DNA of 64,000 nucleotides from Idiomarina sp. (GTDB lineage Bacteria; Pseudomonadota; Gammaproteobacteria; Enterobacterales; Alteromonadaceae): the NCBI GenBank assembly GCA_020831965.1, contig JAFIFP010000007.1, positions 62,001 through 126,000 on the forward strand. The letters are read 5' to 3'. The translations under genes and the position numbers were made by a program. The notes beneath the pieces were generated by a model. The model did no database searches. It was not told the DNA's origin and saw only the letters and a list, made by a program, of their open reading frames with translations. Of the stretch, positions 7,669 through 16,779 are shown one piece after another. Numbering within the stretch: position 1 is the stretch's first letter; each line of letters starts with the position of its first letter.

Positions 7669-8598
7669 GTGAGCCATAAAGAAAAGAAGCTAGGAAGCGG
7701 GTTAAAAACTATTGGTGATTGGCAACGCTATATTGCCACTAAGCTTCATCAATCCGATGTTTGGTTTGGTCACGGTGCTGCTGATGGCTGGGAAGAAGCA
7801 AACTTGTTATTGTCAGAAATCACACAATTACATTTCGAGCAATTGCCTGATTTTCGAGACTATCGCTTAGCTGATGAAGAGCGCGAGCAGTTGAGTCAAT
7901 TGCTCTCTAAACGCATTGAGTCGCGTATTCCAGCAGCTTATTTAGTTCACAAGGCATGGTTTGCCGGCTTACCTTTTTATGTTGATGAGCGTGTGTTGGT
8001 GCCGCGCTCACCCATTGGCGAATTAATCCAACAGCAGTTTACCCCGTGGCTAACCAGCGCGCCGGAGCGTATTCTCGATCTATGCACGGGTTCAGGTTGT
8101 ATTGCTATTGCTTGTGCTTACGCGTTTCCTGAAGCTGAAGTGCATGCGAGCGATCTTTCGACGGATGCGCTTAACGTTGCTCAGATGAACGTGAGTGAGC
8201 ATGAGTTGGACGAACAAGTATTTTTGTTTGCGTCAGATGGATTTAGAGAATTACCACCGACTCAGTACGATTTGATCGTTACGAATCCACCTTATGTGGA
8301 TGCTGAGGACATGGACGACTTGCCGGAAGAATATCAGCATGAACCAGAGTTAGGTCTTGCCTCAGGGCATGATGGTTTAGATTTGGTTCGGCACATTTTG
8401 CTCTCGAGCCCGGAGTTTTTGACGGAGCAGGGGTTGTTGATTTGCGAAGTGGGGAATAGCTGGGTTCATATGGTGGAAGAGTGGCCGGAAGTACCATTCA
8501 CATGGCTGGAGTTTAGCCAAGGCGGCGAAGGTGTATTTTTACTGACGTGCAAGCAGCTGCTCGCGCACCGTCATGAATTTGAGCAGACCCAGTCATAA
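7669..8598 (+). CDS. prmB: 50S ribosomal protein L3 glutamine methyltransferase PrmB
   Basis: SAM-dependent N5-glutamine methyltransferase that modifies ribosomal protein L3 at its GGQ-like glutamine. The 309 residues show an N-terminal helical domain, the SAM-binding DLCTGSGCIAIA at about 137-148 and the catalytic NPPY at 206-209, which binds the glutamine amide. The GTG start at 7669 follows an AAGGA. PrmB rather than PrmC is supported by the length and by the adjacency to aroC, an order that is conserved in enterobacteria. Confidence 0.93.
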   Translation: MSHKEKKLGSGLKTIGDWQRYIATKLHQSDVWFGHGAADGWEEANLLLSEITQLHFEQLPDFRDYRLADEEREQLSQLLSKRIESRIPAAYLVHKAWFAGLPFYVDERVLVPRSPIGELIQQQFTPWLTSAPERILDLCTGSGCIAIACAYAFPEAEVHASDLSTDALNVAQMNVSEHELDEQVFLFASDGFRELPPTQYDLIVTNPPYVDAEDMDDLPEEYQHEPELGLASGHDGLDLVRHILLSSPEFLTEQGLLICEVGNSWVHMVEEWPEVPFTWLEFSQGGEGVFLLTCKQLLAHRHEFEQTQS

Positions 8599-8610
8599 CG
8601 AGGATTCAAA

Positions 8611-9696
8611 ATGCCGGGAAATAGCTTTGGAGAACTTTTTCGTGTCACGACTTTCGGTGAGAGCCATGGTGAGGCTATTGGTGCGATCGTCGATGGTTGT
8701 CCACCCGGAATTGAACTGAGTGCTGACGATTTACAAGGCGATCTTGATCGTCGACGTCCCGGTAACAACCGCTATACCACGCCACGTCGCGAAGCCGACC
8801 AAGTAAAGATTCTGTCGGGTGTGTTTGAAGGACGAACAACGGGCACACCGATTGGTTTATTGATTGAGAATACCGACCAACGCAGCCGAGACTACAGCGA
8901 CATTAAAGATGTTTATCGTCCCGGCCATGCGGACTATACCTACGACCAAAAATATGGATTTCGCGATTATCGTGGGGGTGGCCGTTCATCTGCGCGCGAG
9001 ACCGCGATGCGGGTGGCCGCGGCAGGGATCGCCCGTAAGTTTCTTGCTCAGCAAGGTATTGTGATTAAAGCAGCAATGACCCAGATGGGGGACATCTATG
9101 CTGAGCAATATGACTTTGATGCGGCGTTGACCAACGACTTCTTTTTCTCCGATCCTAACCAACTTGAAGCACTAGATGCCTCGTTGCGTGAACTCAAGAA
9201 ATCAGGGGATTCGGTGGGGGCGCGTATTCGCGTTGTGGCCTATGGAATGCCGACTGGGCTCGGTGAGCCAGTATTCGACCGGTTAGATGCAGACTTAGCC
9301 AAAGCCTTGATGAGTATCAATGCGGTGAAAGCCGTAAGTATTGGCGATGGCTTTGAAGTGGCGGCACAACGTGGAAGCACACATCGCGACGCACTGACGC
9401 CTCAAGGGTTCGTGGGTAACCATTCAGGCGGGGTACTCGGCGGTATTTCAACCGGACAACCGCTCCTCGCAGATATTGCACTGAAACCAACCTCGAGTAT
9501 TAAGATTCCCGGAGAAACCATTGACCGGTTTGGGAAATCGCAGGAAGTGGTTACCAAAGGTCGACATGATCCTTGTGTTGGCATTCGAGCAGTTCCCATT
9601 GCCGAAGCTATGATGGCATTGACGCTCATGGACCATTGGTTACGCCATCAAGCTCAAAACGGCCATGTGAATCCTGAATTCTTTCGGATTCCGTGA
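8611..9696 (+). CDS. aroC: Chorismate synthase
   Basis: Seventh and last enzyme of the shikimate pathway; converts 5-enolpyruvylshikimate-3-phosphate to chorismate using reduced FMN. Signatures seen in order: [20 protein letters not shown] at the N-terminus, [32 protein letters not shown] (about 122-139), and the C-terminal [17 protein letters not shown]. The length of 361 is normal. It follows prmB by 12 bases and overlaps the start of the MFS gene (GTGA). Confidence 0.97.
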   Translation: MPGNSFGELFRVTTFGESHGEAIGAIVDGCPPGIELSADDLQGDLDRRRPGNNRYTTPRREADQVKILSGVFEGRTTGTPIGLLIENTDQRSRDYSDIKDVYRPGHADYTYDQKYGFRDYRGGGRSSARETAMRVAAAGIARKFLAQQGIVIKAAMTQMGDIYAEQYDFDAALTNDFFFSDPNQLEALDASLRELKKSGDSVGARIRVVAYGMPTGLGEPVFDRLDADLAKALMSINAVKAVSIGDGFEVAAQRGSTHRDALTPQGFVGNHSGGVLGGISTGQPLLADIALKPTSSIKIPGETIDRFGKSQEVVTKGRHDPCVGIRAVPIAEAMMALTLMDHWLRHQAQNGHVNPEFFRIP

Positions 9697-10919
9697 TAGC
9701 GGACTCCATGACTTCTGATACACCATCAAAAAACGCATTACCGGAAAGCTTAAAACGTGACTCGCGCCGTTTGAGTTGGGCCTATTTCGGCTACTTTGGC
9801 GTGCTCGCCTTGATCGTGCCTTACCTTGCTGTCTATCTGGATGCCTTATCGTTTAACTCCCGTGAAATAGGCGAGCTCATCGCCATTGCGACCTTATGCC
9901 GGATTATTGGGCCGCCCGTTTGGGCGATGATTTGCGACCGCTCCCAACAGCGATTGCCCGCTATTCGGACCGGTGTATTTGCGACCCTACTGCTGTTGCT
10001 GGTAATGAACTATGCCACGAGCTATCTCGCGGTTGCGGCTGTGTTGGCGCTCATTAGTCTGTTCTGGTCGGCCATTCTGCCGCAGCTTGAAGTGGTGACT
10101 TTAACGACCCTAGGCGTGCACTCCAATCGATATAGCCGTATTCGCGCCGGTGGGAGTGTTGGGTTTGTGGTAGTGGCGTTGATTGCAGCGGAACTCATGA
10201 GTGTCGCCGGACGCACCAGTTTTCCTTGGTTAGCTGCCGTGCTCTTGGTTCCTCTCGCGATTGCTGTCATGCGCTTACGCGAACCCCCGCCTATGAAAAC
10301 TGCGGAATCCCATGTAGAGATTGATTCCTTATGGCGAAACATCAGGCGTCGTCCGTTTATCTGCTTTTTACTTTCCAGTATTTTACTGCAGCTTAGTTTT
10401 GCTCCTTTCTATGCATTCTTTGCGCTCTATCTGACGCAATTGGGCTACGCGCCGTTTTCCGTGGGAGCCATGATTGCTCTGGGGGTTGTCGCGGAAGTCG
10501 GGATGTTCTTGATTGCCGGGCGGCTGGTTGGGCGGTTTCGAATTTCGCGTTTGCTCGCGTTTTGTATGCTAGTGACTGCATTTAGGTGGGCGCTCCTTGC
10601 GGAGTTTGCCAATATTTTCTGGATGCTTATTTTCGTGCAACTTCTGCATGCCTTCAGCTTTGCTCTGCATCACAGTACAGCAATGGCATTTTTACACCGG
10701 CATTTCCCGCAAGCCCAGCATGGGCGAGGGCAAGCGATCTATGTCAGTGTTGGCTTCGGGGGTGGAGCGGCATTGGGAGCTTTAGTTGCGGGTATGATTT
10801 GGTTAGATGGTGCCGGTGCGAGCACCACGTTCTGGTGGGCCGCAACTGCGAGTTTAATCGGGGCAGTTATTGCACTCGGTGTGGCGCAAGAGCGCGGCGC
10901 ACGACCAAGCACGCAATGA
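9693..10919 (+). CDS. MFS transporter, HcaT/MFS_1-like family
   Basis: Polytopic permease with about 12 hydrophobic helices over 408 residues, resembling the 3-phenylpropionate transporter-like group (MFS_1_like). The first helix begins [20 protein letters not shown], and the cytoplasmic loop [10 protein letters not shown] after helix 2 matches the position of the MFS D-R motif. The substrate cannot be read from the sequence. GTG 9693 overlaps the aroC stop by 4 bases; ATG 9708 is an alternative start. The gene ends about 100 bases before the S9 peptidase. Confidence 0.83.
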   Translation: MIADSMTSDTPSKNALPESLKRDSRRLSWAYFGYFGVLALIVPYLAVYLDALSFNSREIGELIAIATLCRIIGPPVWAMICDRSQQRLPAIRTGVFATLLLLLVMNYATSYLAVAAVLALISLFWSAILPQLEVVTLTTLGVHSNRYSRIRAGGSVGFVVVALIAAELMSVAGRTSFPWLAAVLLVPLAIAVMRLREPPPMKTAESHVEIDSLWRNIRRRPFICFLLSSILLQLSFAPFYAFFALYLTQLGYAPFSVGAMIALGVVAEVGMFLIAGRLVGRFRISRLLAFCMLVTAFRWALLAEFANIFWMLIFVQLLHAFSFALHHSTAMAFLHRHFPQAQHGRGQAIYVSVGFGGGAALGALVAGMIWLDGAGASTTFWWAATASLIGAVIALGVAQERGARPSTQ

Positions 10920-11016
10920 GTGGGATGACTGGCATGGCGACTGGGTAGAGCTCACCGCAGCTTTACGCCATAATCGAACACTTCTAATAAATCCAAATGA
11001 GCGACAGGGGCGAATT

Positions 11017-13749
11017 ATGCGTGTTCCCGCGTACACCTTCTTTATTTTTCTGACCAGTTTGCTACTCACTGCCTGCGCAAGCCAGGCCAGTGCGGTTGCA
11101 AATACCGAACACCTGCGACCACTTGAAGTCACGGACATTATGCAGTTCCGTGAGATCGAGCAACGTGCGATCAGCGACGATGGTGCGGTGCTAGCTTATA
11201 CCGCGTCACCAGATTGGGGCGATGTCACAGGTTATGTGGTGCGCGTGGCGGATCAGACGACGTTTTCAGTACCTCGAGGTACCGCAGCTCGGATCAATGC
11301 CCTTGCGACCTATGTCAGCTTTGTAGAGAAGCCCGAGTTATTGCGTCGTGAGCAAGCTTCAACCGCCGACGAACGCAAGGCTTTAGTTGATAATGTGGTT
11401 TTGGTGCGCGTCAGTGACGGCGAGCAAACACGTTTCGAGAATGTGCGTCAGGCGGCGTTCACTGGCGATGGGCAAACCCTCGTTCTCATGTACAACAGTG
11501 ATGAGGCCAAAGAAGGGTATCGCGTTGTGTTTCACCGCTTAGACGACGGTCGGGAGCGTGCTGTAGAGAATGTAGCGGCCTTCTCGGTTGCCGATGAAGG
11601 TCCGCGAGTTGCGTTGCACTTTATTGCGAAAGACGACGGGCCAGGTCGTGTGGCCGTGCGGAACACTCAGAATAACTCACAGCTTGTGCTGCGTGAAAAT
11701 GTAGGCGCGGCCGATGTGCGGTTCACTTTCAATGAGGAAGGGACTCACTTAGCATTTCTCGCTGCGGCAGTGGACAGTGACAAGGATGCGTCAGGCCGCG
11801 ATTTGTGGCTTTGGGCGTTTGGACAGCAAGTGCCTTCTCAGCTAGAAGTGAGTCGAGATGGTTGGGAGATTTCTCAGTACAGTAACTTACGTTGGACACA
11901 TGAAGACAGCGCGTTATTTTTCGGCATGCGCCCCATCCCAGAGCCGACGCCAGAGAAACCGGCGAAGCCAGAAACTGAGGCGGATCTCTATAACTTAGAT
12001 TGGTTGTTGAGCGATCGCCGTTTGCAAGTATGGCACGGTGATGATGAGCGTATTATCCCGCATCAACGTGAAACGCACCGTCAACGTACGCGTGCAACTG
12101 CAGATACTATTTATTGGTTGAATGAAGCGCGTTGGGTAGCACTTACGGACAACGTTGAAGCAACCTTGAGTTGGACTTCCGATGCCCCTGCAGCTGTTGT
12201 AGTCGACGCCTCTCAGCACCTACGCCCAATTACCTGGGATGGGTTCTACCATAATCTTTATCATGTGGATCTGCGTAGCGGTGACCGCCAAGCCATTGCG
12301 GAGCGCGTTCCATCCAGTCAGCGTGGTTTGGTATCACCCGATGGTCGTTATGTGACTTACGTGCATCATGATCAAATTCATTTGTTCGATGCACAGACTG
12401 GTGAATCGCAAGTTGTTGGTGCTGATGCCGGTGTAAGTTGGGTTGACGAAGAGAATGATCGTCCAATGGAAGCGTCAACTTACGGGTTTGGCGGCTGGCT
12501 TGCAGATAGCAGTGCTTTCTATGTTTATGACCGTTTCGATATTTGGCACATCACGCCAACTGGCCGCGCAACCAATGTATCGCGAGGTGTTGGGCGCGAC
12601 TCTTTAAGAACATTGCGTATTCAAGCGAAGCCAGAGGGGCTGTATGACGCCGGTGAAGCGTTGCTGGTGCGTAGTTTTCATGAACGTTTGAAAACATCGG
12701 GTTTTCATCGTTTAGATCCTATTAGTGGCCAGCTTGTTACGCTGGTTGAAGGTGAGAAATCTTACGCGCTGCTCGAGCAACTCCCAGAGCAGAATCGCGT
12801 GTTCTTTACAGAACAAGATTTCCGTCAGTTCCCGGATATTCAGGTGGCGGATCTAAACTTTGCTCAGCCGATGCGCTTGACTGATGTCAACCCGCAACAG
12901 AGTGAATTCATCTGGGGTCATGCGGAGTTACTGGAGTGGGAGTCTACGCATGGAGAGCCGTTACAAGGCGTTTTAATTAAGCCCGATAACTATGATGCGA
13001 GTAAGCAGTATCCGGTGATGGTGTATTACTACGAGAAGTTCTCGCAGCGTCTGTATAATTACAACCAAATGCGCGTGAATCATCGACCGAACTTCCCATT
13101 CTATCTTGGCCAAGGCTACTTAGTGTTCCTGCCAGATATTCATTTCAGATTGGGTGCGCCTGGACCAAGCGCAACGGAATCTCTGGTTCCCGGTGTGCAA
13201 AAGTTGATCGACCAAGGTATCGCAGATCCGAACGCAATTGGCTTGCATGGTCACAGCTGGTCCGGTTATCAAACCGCTTTCGTGGTGACTGAAACGGATA
13301 TGTTTGCTGCGGCTGTTGCTGGTGCTCCAGTGTCGAATATGACCAGTGCTTACAGCGGTATTCGCTGGGGTTCTGGTCTTGCTCGTCAGTTCCAGTACGA
13401 GCAAGGTCAAAGTCGTTTGGGCGTAAGTATGTTTGACGACTTAACCCCGTACATTGATAATTCACCGGTATTTTTCGCAGACCGAATTAACACGCCTATG
13501 TTGATTCAGTTTGGTGACAAAGATGAAGCAGTGCCTTGGGAGCAGGGCATCGAGTATTATCTCGCGCTGCGTCGCCTAGATAAGCCGGTGGTGATGTTGC
13601 ACTACGAGGGTGAGCTGCATCATTTACGCCGCTATGCGAATAAAATTGATTACACAATTAAAATGTTAGAGTTCTTCGACCATTACTTGAAAGGCGAAGA
13701 GGCTCCAACATGGTGGACAGAAGGTCTTGAATATCAGGTGTATGACTAA
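11017..13749 (+). CDS. S9 family peptidase, lipoprotein
   Basis: Serine exopeptidase or oligopeptidase of the prolyl-oligopeptidase (S9) clan with a lipobox LTAC (Cys20) after a hydrophobic signal, so it should sit lipid-anchored in the cell envelope. Residues about 40-600 resemble a beta-propeller; the alpha/beta-hydrolase domain holds GHSWSGY (nucleophile Ser747), GDKDEAVP (Asp836) and the histidine region GELHH (His868/869). The fifth motif position is Ser where many relatives have Gly. I chose ATG 11017 because it begins the signal and has AGGGG upstream; earlier in-frame codons from 10870 overlap the MFS gene. Probable role: peptide degradation for nutrition. Confidence 0.9.
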   Translation: MRVPAYTFFIFLTSLLLTACASQASAVANTEHLRPLEVTDIMQFREIEQRAISDDGAVLAYTASPDWGDVTGYVVRVADQTTFSVPRGTAARINALATYVSFVEKPELLRREQASTADERKALVDNVVLVRVSDGEQTRFENVRQAAFTGDGQTLVLMYNSDEAKEGYRVVFHRLDDGRERAVENVAAFSVADEGPRVALHFIAKDDGPGRVAVRNTQNNSQLVLRENVGAADVRFTFNEEGTHLAFLAAAVDSDKDASGRDLWLWAFGQQVPSQLEVSRDGWEISQYSNLRWTHEDSALFFGMRPIPEPTPEKPAKPETEADLYNLDWLLSDRRLQVWHGDDERIIPHQRETHRQRTRATADTIYWLNEARWVALTDNVEATLSWTSDAPAAVVVDASQHLRPITWDGFYHNLYHVDLRSGDRQAIAERVPSSQRGLVSPDGRYVTYVHHDQIHLFDAQTGESQVVGADAGVSWVDEENDRPMEASTYGFGGWLADSSAFYVYDRFDIWHITPTGRATNVSRGVGRDSLRTLRIQAKPEGLYDAGEALLVRSFHERLKTSGFHRLDPISGQLVTLVEGEKSYALLEQLPEQNRVFFTEQDFRQFPDIQVADLNFAQPMRLTDVNPQQSEFIWGHAELLEWESTHGEPLQGVLIKPDNYDASKQYPVMVYYYEKFSQRLYNYNQMRVNHRPNFPFYLGQGYLVFLPDIHFRLGAPGPSATESLVPGVQKLIDQGIADPNAIGLHGHSWSGYQTAFVVTETDMFAAAVAGAPVSNMTSAYSGIRWGSGLARQFQYEQGQSRLGVSMFDDLTPYIDNSPVFFADRINTPMLIQFGDKDEAVPWEQGIEYYLALRRLDKPVVMLHYEGELHHLRRYANKIDYTIKMLEFFDHYLKGEEAPTWWTEGLEYQVYD

Positions 13750-14329
13750 TCATACGAATGTCGGAGAATTGGTGGCGTTATTTAACGCCACCTTTCTTAT
13801 TTCTGAAAACACAGAGCTAGTAATGGGCGGGTCTGAACCTTGGTATCAGCCTGCTTCCAACCGCTATCCCCATCATCGAATCTTTTTTGCGCATGGCTTC
13901 TTTCGCTCAGCACTGCATGAGGTCGCTCACTGGTGTGTTGCAGGGCGTGTGCGGCGTCAACTTGCGGATTATGGCTACTGGTATCAACCCGACGGGCGTA
14001 ATCAAGTGGCGCAGGAGCGCTTTGAGCAGGTTGAAGTCCGCCCGCAAGCTTTTGAGTGGCTATTGAGCCTGAGTGCAGGGCAGGAGTTCGAGGTCAGCCT
14101 GGACAACTTACTGGGAGACTTTGAGCCAGATCGTTATCAGTTTACTGAGCGCGTTATTGGCGAAACTCGCAAAGTTCTCACCCAAGGTTTACCACCACGA
14201 TTACAGTTACTCTGCGATAAGTTGCAAGCTCACTATCAACAGCCCTTGTTGACTGATCAAGTGCTCGTGCAAGCGGGAGCACTATTGCTAGAGCGTATTG
14301 GAAGTTCGGCCACGGAGCGGGTTGCATGA
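13742..14329 (+). CDS. epmC: Elongation factor P hydroxylase EpmC (YfcM)
   Basis: EpmC hydroxylates the beta-lysylated lysine of elongation factor P, the last step of that modification. The 195-residue protein carries the metal-binding HEVAH (His59, His63), followed by WCVAGRVRR and DYGYWYQPDGR, typical of the YfcM family, and FEQVEVRPQA in the middle. The ATG at 13742 overlaps the S9 peptidase stop by 8 bases. An in-frame TTG at 13727 is less likely. Its stop overlaps the next gene as ATGA. No epmA, epmB or efp is in the window. Confidence 0.9.
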   Translation: MTNHTNVGELVALFNATFLISENTELVMGGSEPWYQPASNRYPHHRIFFAHGFFRSALHEVAHWCVAGRVRRQLADYGYWYQPDGRNQVAQERFEQVEVRPQAFEWLLSLSAGQEFEVSLDNLLGDFEPDRYQFTERVIGETRKVLTQGLPPRLQLLCDKLQAHYQQPLLTDQVLVQAGALLLERIGSSATERVA

Positions 14330-15471
14330 TTCACTTTAAGATTGGTCTGGTCGTTAACCCATATGCCGGGATTGGTGGAGCTGTTGCGCTGAAGGGGAGT
14401 GACGGTCCTGAAGTACGGGCTGAAGCGCTAGCTCGTGGCGCGACTCCGAAAGCAAATGCTCGCGTTAGCGAAGCCTTTCGGGCGCTCGGTGAAGCGAAGG
14501 AGCTGATTGATTGGGTGACAGCGGGTGGAGAGATGGGCGAGTTCGCGTTGCAAAAGATTGGCGCTAAACCTTTGGTTGTATATCGTGCCGATGCAGCGCA
14601 AACGGAAGCCGATGATACGCATGCAGCAGTGCGCGCAATTCTCGCAGAGGGTGTAGACCTATTGATGTTCGCTGGAGGAGATGGGACTGCGCGCGACGTT
14701 GCCAAGGTATTAGGCGATAACGAATTGCCCGTGATTGGCATTCCGGCAGGGGTAAAAATTCATAGTGGGGTGTATGCCATCACGCCTAAAGCCGCAGGCT
14801 TAGTGCTCAAGCAGCTGGTAAGCGGAGAACTTACTACTTTGCGGCGAGCTGATGTGATGGACATCGACGAAACCGCTTTTCGAACAGGAACAGTGCGAGC
14901 AAAGCGTTACGGTGAACTCTCGGTTCCCGGAGAGCTTGAGTATATGCAGGCCGTTAAAATTGGCGGGAAAGAGAGCGATGAACTCGTTTTGGGTGATATA
15001 GCTGACGACGTGATTGAGAGCATGGAGGACGACGCGCTCTATATCATGGGCTCCGGCTCGACCGTCGCCGCTATTATGGGAGCACTAGGGTTACCAAACA
15101 CGTTATTGGGTGTTGATCTGGTGGTCAATCGCGAGCTGCTAGCAAGCGACGTAGCTGCCCACGACATTGAGCGTGTCATGCAAGACTATGAGAGAGTATT
15201 TCTGGTCATTACGTTGATTGGCGGTCAAGGTCATGTATTTGGTCGAGGTAATCAGCAGTTATCACCCACCGTAATTCGACGTGTGGGCCGCGACAATATG
15301 ATTGTGGTTGCTACGAAGCAAAAGCTGCAGTCACTTGGAGCGCGTCCACTGATCGCAGACACGGGCGATGCGGAGCTTGATGAAGAGCTCACCGGATTCA
15401 TTGGAGTAACGTCGGGCTACCACGATAAAACAATGGTAGCCCTTGGCGCCACAGACGCTTTAGAACTGTGA
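14326..15471 (+). CDS. ATP-NAD kinase-like (AcoX-type) protein
   Basis: Protein of 381 residues of the ATP-NAD kinase superfamily. It starts KIGLVVNPYAGIGG and has the nucleotide motif GGDGTARD at about 117-124, then GIPAGVKIHSGVYAI, as in the AcoX/NAD-kinase-like group rather than the shorter housekeeping NAD kinase NadK. The ligand and true activity are unknown; a role as kinase is inference from the motif. It overlaps epmC by 4 bases at its start and overlaps the oppositely oriented ferredoxin gene by 12 bases at its end. Confidence 0.78.
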   Translation: MIHFKIGLVVNPYAGIGGAVALKGSDGPEVRAEALARGATPKANARVSEAFRALGEAKELIDWVTAGGEMGEFALQKIGAKPLVVYRADAAQTEADDTHAAVRAILAEGVDLLMFAGGDGTARDVAKVLGDNELPVIGIPAGVKIHSGVYAITPKAAGLVLKQLVSGELTTLRRADVMDIDETAFRTGTVRAKRYGELSVPGELEYMQAVKIGGKESDELVLGDIADDVIESMEDDALYIMGSGSTVAAIMGALGLPNTLLGVDLVVNRELLASDVAAHDIERVMQDYERVFLVITLIGGQGHVFGRGNQQLSPTVIRRVGRDNMIVVATKQKLQSLGARPLIADTGDAELDEELTGFIGVTSGYHDKTMVALGATDALEL

Positions 15472-15780
15472 AACAGGTAAGCGCAGGATGATACCGTCGA
15501 GCGCTTCAGTCATCTCAATTTGGCAACTCAAGCGACTGTTATCCTGTGGATCGCGTGCTACATCGATCATGCTTTCTTCAATATCATCGGCGGCAGGGAG
15601 CTTGCCAATCCATTCTGGATCCACGTAGACATGACAGGTTGCGCATGAACAAACGCCGCCGCACTCGCCGATAATACCGTCAATCATGTGATCAGTGGCC
15701 GCTTCCATGAGCGTTTGGCCAACGTTAACTTCTACTTCGTACTCTCCGCCGTTGGCTTCGATAAAAATCGCTTTTGGCAT
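15460..15780 (-). CDS. 2Fe-2S ferredoxin, adrenodoxin/putidaredoxin type
   Basis: Soluble electron carrier of 106 residues with a plant/adrenodoxin-type 2Fe-2S site: Cys40-x5-Cys46-x2-Cys49 in GECGGVCSCATCHVYV, and Cys86 in RLSCQIEM. An additional Cys44 lies within the loop. Helix DDIEESMIDVA and the DNSRLSCQI ending are typical of the adrenodoxin subgroup. It is monocistronic here, not linked to the isc cluster, so the redox partner is unknown. The first bases upstream of the ATG contain GAGGATCC-type purine-rich sequence (revcomp of 15782-15792). It converges on the kinase-like gene with a 12-base overlap. Confidence 0.92.
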   Translation of the reverse strand: MPKAIFIEANGGEYEVEVNVGQTLMEAATDHMIDGIIGECGGVCSCATCHVYVDPEWIGKLPAADDIEESMIDVARDPQDNSRLSCQIEMTEALDGIILRLPVSQF

Positions 15781-15891
15781 TTTCGGATCCTCTGATACTG
15801 CTCGTGTTGGTATGAAATGATATAGTGAACTCAGGGCGAAATTTTATCATATTACAGCGAGATAGGCAGCGTTGCTGCATTGGAGTGGTTC

Positions 15892-16377
15892 ATGAGTCAG
15901 CATTCACATAAAGAGTTTTTCGTGTCCTGGGAAGAATTGCATCGCGCCACTCGCGAACTTGCCCGGCGCCAGTTACCCGCGGAACAATGGCGCGGTGTCA
16001 TTGCTGTGAGTCGTGGTGGGCTGGTACCTGGTGCAATTATGGCGCGGGAACTTAATTTAAGAGTCGTCGATTCTGTATGCGTGCGTTCCTATGTGCACCA
16101 GACCCAACAAGCAGACCCTGAAATGCTAAAAGATGTATTAGCAACAGAGGATGGAGAAGGCTTTTTGGTAGTCGATGACCTTGTGGACACGGGCAATACG
16201 CTTAAATTTTTGCGGAAACGCTTGCCGAAAGCCAAGTTTGTGACTGTTTACGCCAAGCCAGACGGCATGCCTTGGGTTGATGAGTACGAGGCGGAAGTTG
16301 CACAAGACACTTGGATTCATTTTCCATGGGACATGCATTTGCACTACATCGATCCCTTAGCTGGTCATGATGGATAG
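15892..16377 (+). CDS. gpt: Xanthine-guanine phosphoribosyltransferase
   Basis: Purine salvage enzyme that joins guanine, xanthine or hypoxanthine to PRPP. The sequence runs closely parallel to E. coli Gpt: ELHRATRELARRQLP, GVIAVSRGGLVPGAIMARE, the PRPP loop VVDDLVDTGNT (about residues 86-96), AKFVTVYAKPDGMPWVD and QDTWIHFPWDM. The start is ATG 15892, preceded by GGAG at 15882-15885; an in-frame TTG 12 bases earlier is ignored. The length is 161 residues. It is monocistronic and closed by a strong terminator. Confidence 0.95.
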   Translation: MSQHSHKEFFVSWEELHRATRELARRQLPAEQWRGVIAVSRGGLVPGAIMARELNLRVVDSVCVRSYVHQTQQADPEMLKDVLATEDGEGFLVVDDLVDTGNTLKFLRKRLPKAKFVTVYAKPDGMPWVDEYEAEVAQDTWIHFPWDMHLHYIDPLAGHDG

Positions 16378-16396
16378 CTAAATTAGAGTTGCGTAC

Positions 16397-16437
16397 TACT
16401 GTGCTTAGTACTGTGCCGAGGACTGTGCCTAGAACTG
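16397..16437. repeat. 12-bp tandem repeat, 3.4 copies
   Basis: Three direct 12-mers, TACTGTGCTTAG, TACTGTGCCGAG and GACTGTGCCTAG (16397-16408, 16409-16420, 16421-16432), and a partial fourth (AACTG) lie between the gpt stop and its terminator. Confidence 0.8.
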
Positions 16438-16447
16438 AATAATGAAT

Positions 16448-16487
16448 AGCCACTTTTAGCCCGAATTTGCTAAAAGTGGCTTTTTTT
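16448..16487 (+). terminator. Rho-independent terminator of gpt
   Basis: A perfect 13-bp stem AGCCACTTTTAGC / GCTAAAAGTGGCT (16448-16460, 16469-16481) with an 8-base loop and a run of seven T. Confidence 0.93.
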
Positions 16488-16779
16488 GCGCTACATTTGT
16501 TATTTTTAAGTAACGTTTTATATAAACATCTGCATGGACTTGTTTCGATCAACGGTCGTATTTCAGCGCCAAACTGTCAGTTCCTGCCCTCTTTGTTTAA
16601 TTTGTCGATCAAAATGTAATCTTTCGGAAAATATTTGTTACATGTTGATGCATTTTAAGATCTTGCATATTAACAAAAGTGATAACCAAGTAGTGTGGTT
16701 ATCAAACAGCTCCGAAAGTGGGGCTGCGAAAATAAATTAAACCTATAAAATCACTTTGAGTGATCCAGGGAGAAACTAC
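16488..16779 (+). promoter_or_regulatory. Leader region of the TonB receptor gene with two perfect inverted repeats
   Basis: This AT-rich stretch holds no gene. Two perfect inverted repeats stand out: GATAACCA-N7-TGGTTATC (16681-16703) and ATCACT-TTG-AGTGAT (16750-16764). A -10-like TATAAA (16744-16749) directly precedes the second one, and AGGGAGA (16768-16773 region) is the ribosome binding site for ATG 16780. The repeats may be operators or RNA hairpins. No regulator is identified. Confidence 0.5.

Noticed and set aside
16202-16552. 116-codon frame on the minus strand with GTVLGTVLSTV repeats
   Set aside because: The repeat is only the translated antisense of the 12-bp tandem repeat; the frame also runs across the gpt terminator and the gpt 3' end.
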